The notes beneath the pieces are model-generated. The model saw only the letters and a program-made list of their open reading frames with translations, was not told the origin of the DNA and made no database searches. A DNA stretch of 64,000 nt from contig NC_091051.1 of the NCBI RefSeq assembly GCF_963966145.1, forward strand, positions 4,216,001 to 4,280,000. The letters run 5' to 3'. A program made the position numbers and the translations under genes. Below, piece by piece: positions 26,201-38,200 of this stretch (within the stretch, counting starts at the first letter, position 1; each line of letters starts with the position of its first letter). This stretch comes from Tenebrio molitor (taxonomy: Eukaryota; Arthropoda; Insecta; Coleoptera; Tenebrionidae).

Positions 26201-29200
26201 ACGACATAATAACTTATCGTAACGTAAAAACTTTATTGCGAATTTGCTGCCGTAATGACGTTTTGATATTTCTGCTTAAAACATAAAAGCCTCGTTCTAT
26301 TCAATTTGCTAATAGAATTGGAAATTTGCGGCTGAAACGAAAATATGCTAAGGAATGCGGCTTCGGGGCTTCGCGAGGGTCGGCCGAGGCTTAAGGGCTC
26401 AAAGAAGCTCTTAATTGCCAACTACCGAAATTGAGGGCATTTTTACAAAGTAAATTGAAGCACAACACGACCGAAGACAAAATTACCAACAAAGCGAACG
26501 CGATGTTAATTTTTTTGGGTGGATGTTTTTCGAGAGCGTTTGTTGTGTCAACAGTGACAACAAAATTGGAAAACAGTTGTGGCTGAATCAAATTCTGGTG
26601 AAGGAAAATGAAGCAGTTATTGACGCGAGGGTGCAGAAAAAAGTGGTGGCTAAATTCAACCACTATTAATATCTAACAATAAAATAATAATAATGAATTT
26701 AATGGCCAACGGAGGTTTCCATTAAAGGAACAATAAAGAAACTGAAGAAAAAACAGTAAAAAGGAATAAAATTAAGTCTATCGTCATTGCGAGAAAGAGG
26801 AGAAAAATATCAACGAACAGAAATTGAAAAGAAGAAGAAAGAAAAAGTGTGATGTTTTGAAATTATCAGGTGTTAAAAAAAGTAGAAAAACGTTTAAAAA
26901 ATTTTCACATATTATATCCCAAGTGCAAAATTTTTATCGGAAAATTTTTCGCTAATGAACGAAAACATCCATAAATGAGGTCAGAAGACCAATTATTATC
27001 AAATAAGAGCACGAGACGAAGTCGAGGGCAGAAGACCAATTATTATCAAATAAGAGCACGAGACGAAGTCGAGGGCTTTTATTTGATAATAATTGGTCTT
27101 CTGACCGAATAATTTATGGATGTTTGCCGATGTTAAAATTTTGCACGAGGGGTATACGGCTGATTATTTCCTGAATAGAATGAAACCAAACGCATTATTT
27201 CCAATCCTTTTTATTCAAAATAATTAAAAAAAAAATCAGGTACCGACATTTTTTATCAGATTATTGCACATGTGCATTTTAGAGAAATTTTATCGGGTTA
27301 TTTTTTGTTTTCTCGTTTTGATTGGTCAATATTTGTCACGCAATTGGTTGCTAAACACATGAAGGAAATAATCAAAATAAGATTTCTAGAAAAAAAAAAT
27401 ACTGGTTGCAGCACGAAGTCTATTTAAAGGGTTAAACAGAGAAACAGAAAATAAGAAAACACAAAGACAGAAAACATTGAAAAAACTACAGAACAAGATT
27501 TACTGGTGCTTAATATTTGTAAAAAGAAAAATGATCAAAAATGAGAGTATCCATCTAAGAACAGGTTTATTGAATGAAGTTTAAAGGAAAATACTCCAAT
27601 TGCCTGGAAAAATAGCACCTGAAAGAGGAATCCCATTCTGGTGCCAAGACAACAAAAAACAGATATTTTGAAAGAAGTTTTGGGAGATGTTGCAACAGTG
27701 GAAACTCATTACCATCGAATCAGTTTCTCCAATCTCTACATAAAGCCAGTTAGGAGTTCAAAATGAAACCTTCATGGAATCCACAAGACCGTAAAGTCTT
27801 CAAAATCATCTCTATGCCATTATTCCATAAAATATTTTTCAAAAAAGTCACAAGTCATTCAAAATTTAAGTATAGTAGATTACATCAACAAGAGTAGAAG
27901 TGAGTCTTTTTGTGCTACGCCCAAAGATTGAAGACCGAGACGAAGTCGAGGTCGGCAACTGGGCGAAGCACAAAAAGACTTTCTACTCTGAATGATACTC
28001 CTATACAGGATGATTCGTTAGAAACTTTCTGATTTCCCAAAATCGTATTAATATGAAAATTGGTAGCCGACTATAATCGACTGCTCCAAGTTTAAACAAA
28101 ATATTTTTTAAATGGCGACACTTCCGGAAATACCGGAAATCGACGCCATCTTTGTTTTTTTAATGGAAAGGCACCATTTTGATTTCAAATTTGGATTCTA
28201 CGTAAAATTCTGAGCTTAGAATCTCTTTTTGTCCACATTTATCTGTCATCGTTTTTGACCTATGTCATCTTTTTCGCAAAAAAGCGGGGCTGCAGAGCTT
28301 CATTAAAAAACGTATAACTAACTCCTGAGCCATTGGAAATAAATAATTGATTTTTTTTTATTGCATTCTCAAAGATTTGGCCGATCTTTTGCGCCATTAG
28401 TGACATCTTTTTATGTTTCATACGTCTGCTGCAATTTTTCAAAGTGGATAACCAAAAACTGTCGAAAACTTCATTTTTTTTGCTATTTTATATTTGACTC
28501 GATCGAGCCTCCTGTAGACATTTCAACTCCAAGGATTTGAAGTGTTTCAAGTCCGTTTACAAAAAAAAAGCCACTAGAGATACACAAAGCCGCGATTTTC
28601 GCCCGCTTGAAGATGAAAACATTTCAGGTCTTCTGAAAATAATTAATTAAGCTTTTGAATTGTAAAAATGGCGGTATTATGATCCTTTGAACTATGAAAC
28701 TAAAGCTTTAGCAACGAATATTACTGTTATCATTAGATATTATTATTAAGAGGGGCCACGGCATCGAGGCCGGGTATTTATCATCACGCGTATTTATATC
28801 AAATAATGATGATTCCTTTGAAAGCACCATTTATTTTATCATTATTATTTTTCTCTATGCTCACTTTGTAGGCACCATCCAGGTCAAAGGTTATTCATGC
28901 AACATTACAGACTACATATATTGAAATCGCACGAAGCACTGAAGTTGCAACGGAAGGCGATCTCCCCAGCGGCCACCCATCCAAAAGTTGACCGCCCCCA
29001 GTGTTGCTTAACCTAATTATTATTTTGTGCGGTCGTAACGCATAAATGTTTTTAATTTTTTCCAGAACGAGCAGTTACAGTGCGGTAGGCCTCGTTAACA
29101 AAGCGACCCACCCTGCCTGGAGGGCGTTATCCGAAAGAAAACATTTTTTATTTGCCACTAAAACAAGCCCCAATTAAATTTAGTGCAAGGAATGGAGTCA

Positions 29201-32200
29201 ACACCGATCATAAAAATTTCGGAGCTTTAATAACCGCCAGATATATTAACCGCGGCGCACTTGGGCCCCTTAAGATACGGGAGCGTTTAAAATTCAGCAG
29301 CCCACCGGGCATAAGTGGCCACTCTGGTTCGTCTAAAAATATTTCGGACTAATAAAGATTACAACAATTTAAGGTGCGTGCGCCAGCCCCTTCGTATTTT
29401 CCTCCACAGTCTGTTGCCGGCACTAATAAAATTAATATTTTTATCACTTTATTGCCTCCGGCCTATAACAATTCCAGCTTGATGTCCTGTTTTTAATATC
29501 GAAAATACGTCATAGACGCATTCGCGTCAACACTCCCGACGACAAACATATCGCGTTCCGGGCGAATTTTCCGCTGTTTTTTCAGGTGGATGAGACGGCG
29601 TCACCCTGATTGCTCCATTCTTCGCCACCCCTACGACGCCTAATTGCCGCCCTTGCGCGTTATGCAGATTTGCACGAGTTATTGTTTCGATCGACCCCCG
29701 ACTTTTGAATCTCGCGAGATTTGTTTTGTTTGCACCAGCGCGCCTATTACATTTTAATCGATACCGACTCACCCCTTGCCGGAACGTGTAGCTTTCGTTT
29801 TTAATTTATTTCGCTTAATTTATGTCGTAACGTTGTTAATGTTGTCCATGAAATATAAGCGGCACGCTTTTTACCGGAATTATGGCGAAGAACAAAAAGG
29901 GGCCACGTGGGAATTTATGGACGGCATTAGCGAATATGATTTATTCGGGCTTACGGCGTTGCATCTGAGTGAAGCTCGATTTGTTTGGATCGGGATAAAT
30001 AGACTGCGACTGAAAGATCGGTACTATTTTGCCAAGAAAGAAACAGCGAGGGTGGAGAAAGGTGTGCGTAAACCAATCATCGCTTGGGCTGAGAGCGCAA
30101 TAAAATCCGAAAAAGAAAAATCGGAAAACGTGTCTCTTCTGGCTGCATCTTCGCGCAAAAGACTTGAAAGTAATCAACCGCATTAATCCGTTGCAGCTTC
30201 GGCTGTCTCTCATCGTTATTGACCTCTTTCGAGCTGTTGGAATTAATTCGAGAGTGATTTTTTGTCGATTTCCCGACTGGAATTTGATTTCCTTTCGGTA
30301 CAATGAACAGACGGACTTTCCGTCAAAGAGTTTGTTTACGTTAAGAAAATTTTCCTTAATGTATTTTAAGCACGAAACATAAACACACATCAATTAATCA
30401 ACATTGCAAATATAAACATTGGAGCAACGCGAATTGACATTTACATCACTATTTCGTACCTCCATGAAATATACATTTTCGGTTTTATGGAATTTACATT
30501 GGAGGGAAGTGCATAAAGTTAACGACGAAATTTGCATATTTGAATTCTCTCACCGCGAATTACGTAAGCGCACTTGTATGAAATATGCGCTGATCTCGTA
30601 AAAATTTAATGGCCGTTTTCCTTTGGCCCAAATGATAAAATTAATTCGAATATTCCAGAAAGAGGACGTCGAGGGGATTAATCCAGGACTACGTGACGAT
30701 CTCTGAATGGCTGAAATGAAGAAATTAATTCGACGTGGCGCTATCTAGGCGGCGACGACTCTCAAAAAGGAACTTGCAGGTTTTTAAGGTGCAAAAGGCG
30801 CACCGGGAGCGGGAGATAATTAGAAAATAAGGCATAGATAAAACAAGATAGAAGTAAAGAGTTCTTTTTATTTTGTTTCTTTTTGTCGACACAGAGAAAA
30901 AAAAAACAAAAAAACATGAAAGTGCAGTTTCCAGAGAAAGTAACGCAGAAAAAGGTGCCAAGACTTGAAAAGCTGAAATGGAGAACTGAGAGAAATTAAA
31001 ATTTGACTTATAGATATAAAAATAAGAGCGACAAACAAAGGTGTAACACGAGCCATAGGCGAGTGGTGAAATCGTCCGAGTGAATAGTAGCTATTATACG
31101 CGAGTTGAAGACTATACTTTCTCCACGACTATACCAAGAAAAAACAATCATTGAAAATTTAATTTAATTTGATTTTTAATATTTGCCAATTAAAATTGTG
31201 CCTCGTTTAGCGGTTGCTACGCGATGCGCGACTTATTTTTACAAACGCATCCGATTGGCGATTGCCGGTGATAGAATGTAAATAGGAGGGATGTGATTGG
31301 CTGACAGCCGTAGGTTTTAGTATTTTCTATCACTGGGTGTGGAACTGACATCATTCTTGAATTCTTTAATAGTCATGGAGAAAGAAATGTCTTCCATGTG
31401 CTTAAACCTGAGGAAATGTAAAGCGATGAAACAGAGATAATATAAAAAGAAAGGGAAACTCCTTTAAAAGCAGAGTTAAAGAAAAGAAACTTGAAGAGAT
31501 CAAATAATTGCAAAAAGCTAAAATGCAAATGAAGAATTGTTGAAGAAGAGATTAATTTTGGAAGAGTGGTGAAGGTAAGAAGTGGAATAAATGAAGAAAG
31601 GTTCCTTGGGAGTAGTAAAAATGTGTGGATAGAAGCTTGATTGGTGAAGAAAAGAAGATAGAAAAAACATGTTTTAGGATCTGTAAAGTGCAAAAATGAA
31701 CTGGAAAAGAATTGAAGCTTGTTAAATCAATTTAAAGAAGATAAATAAAAAGGTTTAAATATGAAGAAAACGAAAAAATTATATTTAAAAGAAATTAAAA
31801 AACACAAGAAGAAGAGCAACTAGCTGGAAGATACATCCTAAATGAATGACGAGGAGCAAAAGAAGGAAATTTGACACTGAGAAAGCTAGAAAAGACTCCG
31901 TGCTAGAACCAGAAAGAAAGTAAAGAATGAAGTAGAGAAGTAGAGATAGAAAAACTTGAAACTTAACTTGATTAAGTTGATTTTAAAAAGATAAAGCAAA
32001 ATTTGAATACGAAAAGACAAAAATAAAGAGAAATGTTTCCAAATGGAAAGATAGAGAAAATACATGAAAAGCTACAAGTCAGGTCGAAATCGATGAGCAT
32101 AACAATGATGAAAAGCAAAAAGTAGAATAAATGAAGACCAAATAGAAGACCAATAGAAAAATATGTAGATAGATTAAGATTATTCACTGCAAAAGCTAGA

Positions 32201-35200
32201 AAAAAACATTTCTAAGTAGTAGAACCTGAAGGGCTGTAAGGGGTGATGTGAGAGAGTAAGACTTGAGACAAAGATTAGAAGAAAAGAAAGGACAGAGAAG
32301 AATTTTTAAAAAGAATATTAATCAGAGCAAAAAGAAATGAAAGAGTACAAAGACAGGAAGAGCCAGTTGAAATCCAAATGAAACCAGTCGAAGCATATGT
32401 ATGTTCTGAAAGAATAATGAATGTTGCAAAGAAAGAAGAAGAGTTGAGGAAGAAAATGTACGATTAAAGCCACAAAAGCCCCTTTTCCGGCGTTCACCCC
32501 TAATATTAATCTCCCCCAAGCACCGACTTCCATTTTTCAACAAAAACCCCACCCGCCTTCCTTCCCGGAAGCGTCCGGAAAAAACCGCGGAATTAAAATC
32601 GTCCGAAAGCACATCGAAGTGTAATTTCCAATCGGATCGGTCCGCAACTACAAACGGGGTTAATGGGGTTATATTGTGCATTGCAACACGCACACCCTGC
32701 ACGCCACCCCTAAATCGCGATCCACCGGTTTATAGGTAACCGTGACGGTGCAGTGCAATCATTAGGTCACGGTGTCAAAGACCTTTACGATTGCAGGTAG
32801 GTTATCGACTCCCGTGGGGCGGCGGGGGCGTGTTTGAGAAAGGCCCGTTCCACTTATTTTCAGACGGCGGCGGCATTTAGTTAACGTGTCAAGTGCTTGA
32901 TGAATTATTTCTATTGAAAGACGCCACGTTTGATTTATGACGGCCGGATTAAGCGGGGACCGAACAATAATTGAACAATTTTTCCAACAGAATGAATCGA
33001 AAGAGGAAGAAATTACGAAACAGAATTATTCACCGAGGTTGCTTGGTTGTTTATGCACGGAAAATAAACTGCAGTTGCTGCTTGGCAAGGTAAAAAAGTA
33101 AACTGTGGCAGTGTGGGGGCGCGCCTCGTGATGCATTTAAATACGAGTGTATAAAGCGCTTGCGAGCTTCTCCAGAATGTTAATTGAGAGATAACAATTT
33201 CGTAATGAAATCAGAGCTTTTCAAAGCTCCGATAAACACGCGGAAAAATATTTACGAAATTTAATTGGGCGACGTTTGTGTACACCAACTCCGTTCGCGT
33301 AATCAACAACCCATTGAATAAAACATCGGGTCTTTGATACCGCAAAGGTAATTAATTAAAGGTGTCGGATTTATGCGCGAGTTGTAGACACCATCCCAAG
33401 CCACCTTTTAAAAAATTAACAGACCCCATCGTGAATCTTTAAGAGCTTCTGGAATTAAGCAACAACCGACACTCTCCCCCCTGTTATTATACTACGAAGT
33501 GTAGTTGTGCAAGAACACGAGCTTTGTATCATTAACTACTGATTGTAGCTGGCCCTTTGCCAAGCGAATTGTGCTTTCACGATTCAAACCTCGCAAGACG
33601 TTTTAATTCAAATAAAATCCCCCCATTTATTAATACATTGTATAGTGTATACTTCTCGGCGAAAGAAACTCCATCCGTGCTCCCTAAATATGAAACCTTT
33701 GTTCCCGGGGAAAACATTTTTTGCCCTCGCCGTCGTGTTACTTGATATTCTATTTACGCAATTAAGGATAATTAATTAATTAATTAATTAATTAATGTTT
33801 GTTGCCGTCCCCTCCCCGGCACAATAAATTTAATTATGATAACCTTTCATCGGGGATGAGCCGCGTCATCCCGCCCAAGAAAGCTTCCACGGCTCGAGTG
33901 CCTCTTTAACGACCCATCAAGCCCCAACGATCCTCCGGAAAACATTCCGATTGTTTGTGGGAAACTACGGAAAATATCGACTGTGCGAGGGGCAAGAACC
34001 TTTGTCAGCGGTCGCAAGTTTTTATCTCGTAATGGAAATGTCGTTTGTCAAAAATGCGGCGGTTCTGCTGATCGTGCAAGTGTGGACCGACGCCGCCGCC
34101 GCACAATTGCCCACGAAATAATGGAAGCGGGGCCGCGATTATTATTATTTAAATTAAGTGGAAAGTTGAGTAACCTCGCTTCTGCCAACGAATACTCCGG
34201 AAGTGTAAACACGGCGTGAATAAATAAACGGCGCAATTGCAATAAACAATTAACGTTGTTTCGGGGGTGAAGATAGCGACACTGGAAAAATCCAATTTCG
34301 GTGACAACCGATTTACGCGGCTAAGTGGTGGTGTTATTGAATATTTAATGAAAATATGAGCTTTATCTCATTATCAAGTTATCTGAATGAAGTAATAAAA
34401 CGTTATTTGTCGTTAATAAATAGAACCCTCCTGTTGGTAAAAGCTGTGCTTCAATAAAATTACATCGAAATTCGCGTCAAACCAGTGCAAATATTGCTCT
34501 AGCATTAATATCTCTGCAACAATATTTTTATCAACGATTACACTAATACTTTGATGCCACACACTGCTAAAATCCATTCATTAGTTCAACCTCGGTGATT
34601 TCGCGTTTTCATTTCGTCACAAGAAATATTTTTCTCTTACGATTCCTTTTAATTAGCTAGGACAACACTACACACGGTTTAACAAATTGCAAACATTATT
34701 GTTCGGCGAATACATTTTGTAAGCCTCCGGGAAATTCCCGTCTTTTTTCACGAAAAATTTAATCTCCGCGGGAGTGAAGAACGTAATGGTGCTAAATCCG
34801 GCTTGGTGACGTTACACTCTGCCGCACTTAATAACGAATTATTCAAAAATCAATTGGCCGGATTATTTCACGAATTATTTTCGAATTTATAGCCGACATT
34901 GTTTTCAAATCTGCGTAATTATTTTTGGGTTTGTGGGATCACCTTGACCCTCCGAACTTACGACAGCCATCTTGGATTATACCTGTACGCCGATTTCTCT
35001 CTAAAAAAAACCCTTGGTGTATTTATGTTAAACACACTTATAAGACACCCAATAACTGTCAAGCTTCGTTACCTTGTATAGCACTTTTAATACCCCGAGA
35101 AGGGTTGTTCAAAATTAAAAATGCAGCAGACAAGAAGCGCATATTAAACCTAATCCACGATGATCCCTTCAAAAGATTTTTTTTACTTATTTATATTAAG

Positions 35201-38200
35201 CTAACTTAAAAGGCTCGCAGTGCACTGTCAGTTTCCATTACGTTGTATAGATTTCACAATAGCCCGAGAAATGCTGACTGAAACTGTAAATGCAGCCGAC
35301 ACTGAGTGATAAAAAAGAAAACAAACCAAGAGTGCTATCTGTTTTATCGAAAAGTTATTTTCTAGGTTAACAACAGCACATCGTTAACGTTTCTTTGACA
35401 TTTTCGCGATTTTCTGCTTACCAGTGGCGTCGCGTTTGGCAATAAAACTTACGAATGTAAAATGTTGCTCTCGTGTATTTTATAAGTTTTGTCCATTATC
35501 AGATACATAATAATAATAAAGTGCACAATTATAATTCCAACGTCTAAAATTCATGAGGCATGATTTATCATAAAATAGTGTTTGAGCATTGAACGCTATT
35601 TGCATAGAATTCCGCTACGCCTGCTCTGATTTATTTTCTTTTTGATCACATTGTACTTTGTGGTGATCTTTTGAAAAATCTCTGGTCAGGATGTTGACAT
35701 AAAACTTTGTCAACTTTCATTACTTTGTATTGTATTTTTAAATACCTCAAGAAAAGCTGTTTTGTAGTTGATCTATATCATAGCCATTGCACGCTAATTT
35801 GTTGAAAAAAAATCGCAACAACGTGTCACTTTTTATTACCTTATATAGTCCGTTTTTTATAATCAATTGTCAGTGTCAAAATACAGAAAAAGACCAAACT
35901 GTATATTAAAAATCATTGACATTTGGTCCATTTCTATCTCATTTTCACCCCAGATTTCCCCTAGATCATTATTGAGGTTATGTTGCATATGTTTATCAGT
36001 GTGAGACACGTGTTTAATTTAAATTGACAAATGTGACAATCGGTGACAATTTCATAAGTCAATATTTCAAACGTGATTTATAAAATTCACTGTTTTGAAT
36101 TTTCTAAACTCTGTCACTCTACGCTACAAGATTCGGCGCAAAATTTAAAAATGGAAAGACTAGGTTTACACGTGATATTTTATTATTATTCTGCCTGTTT
36201 ACACTTAGGAAAGACGAAAGAAAACTGCAGTATAATAGGAGTAATATATTAGGTTTTATTAATACCTACAGGGGTATTTCACGAGTGATAATGTCCCCGA
36301 CGGAATTAAAAATGCAACCCACAATACATTTTCGAATTTCCGTAAAAAGCTGGCTACTGACATTAAAATATCCAGCTTTTTTTGGAAAAGGCTAAACACA
36401 AACAAGAGATTATTTAATATTTAATGCATGAACAAAAATTACCTCTGTATTATTTTCGATATTTGTAATGTCACTTAAAGTGTTCACCTTATCTCTGATT
36501 CATTATGGTAGATTCTTGAGGCACGAACTCACTTCACAAATTCAAAAAATCTATAAAAACTCGCAACGGAACAGATCAAAACAGCAACACGGTCAAAACT
36601 AATAACTTTTAAAACCAGAGAAACGCAGAACAAAGCTCTAAAGATGAAAAATCGCAAACCACTTGACAGGATTGACAATTTCAAATTTGAAATGTCATAA
36701 TTTAGTTTTCGCGTGGGTTTCATAACAACCAATGAGAACCAGTGGCGCGAATGTTTCAAGATATTACCAACACAATCTATGATGCTTTGTTAATATTTTA
36801 ATGTTATGGTTTGGGGATTTTGTTATCTATGGGTATTTAAAAAACTGCATTCTATCAGTGGACGTAGTCTACCAACCTGACAACACTTTGACAATTGATT
36901 ATTATTAAAAAAACAGACTTTACGTATACTCTCGTGTCAAAAATAAATTACTCCCTAGGATTTAGGGATATTCGTTACTAGGTTGCCATAAATTTGGTTA
37001 GGTTGGAGGCTATGTGGTTTCTGGTGACAAACAAAAGATATCCCAAAAATGTAAGTCAGCAAATTAATTGTAACAGTTGCAAATGACTAATTTCTCGCTA
37101 ACTGATAGATGATTTTTCGTTTCACAATCAATTTTGGTTACTGGCGGTATATTTATTTGGATTTAATCTCTCAATTCAAAGTAACCAACCTTAGGCATTC
37201 AAAATTACTTTTAAAAATTCTAGTTGCACACAACATGAAAAACGTTATTACCCTAAAAGTTCGAATTCTAGGGAGTAATTAATTTTTGACACGAGAGTAG
37301 TATTTTTAATATTTGGAGAAATGCTGCTTGAAATGCGGCAAAAAGCCGCTTTTTAAGCCTTCCAATTATGAAGGAACTTGGCTTGTTTCGCTGGAAACGT
37401 TTAGCCCCGGGACAGTCAGGAAGCTGTATGTTTAGGACTCGTGCGAAGGGTTGAGAGGCTCGGGTACGGTCCCTTTATTAGTTTAATTTAGAATTCTAGT
37501 CAATATTTCTGATGTGGTGGTTAAAAGCACCATAACAATGATAACGCGAAGCGTGTAAGTGCTAATTAAATATTAAAATGCAACACGAGACCAATTTAAA
37601 GAAGTTTCTTCGCTGCTCCGGTTGCGTCCTCCACCTACAGAGACGCTGACCTTTGGGAAACCTTTATAAAAACATTTCCAGGCTAGATATGTCCCGATCG
37701 GATTTATAAAGAATTTCTTGTGTTCTTTATATTCGATAACAAACCCACTCGAGCGAAGCAAAAGAAATTTATTTTAAACTGTACCATTTCGTTTGTTTGC
37801 TCTGACATAACACAAGACATTTGTATCCCGTAAAAAAAAACATTTCGAAATTTCTCTCGAAGACGACTCCGATTTCTTCGTTTCAACCTCGCGACTCGAT
37901 TGTTTGATCGAAAAAATTGACACCCCCGAGTTAGCACCCGTTCGCAGTTTAACAAACGCACTCCGGACATCCGGAACGCTCGAGAGGCGCCCCCGGAAAT
38001 TGCATCCATAAAACAAAACCGTCATAAATAAACGGCTCAACTTTAAACAAACTGCATTTTGCGCTGTCGCGATTTAGGGCCGGCATAACAAGCCGAATCG
38101 AATTTTTACGGTCATTTTCAATTATGATCTTTACGACGGCCGTCGTAAAAATTCGCAGGCCTTGTCTTTAATTCGATACAGCCCCCTATCAAATTTATCG

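Noticed and set aside
29776..30393. Overlapping long open frames on both strands (136 and 150 codons)
   Set aside because: No recognisable domain, no usable splice context, and composition looks random; overlapping frames on opposite strands are typical of chance in a low-stop region.
31040..31130. Fifth CGAG-type hairpin
   Set aside because: It has a related word (CGAGCCATAGGCGAGTGG) but no convincing inverted arms.
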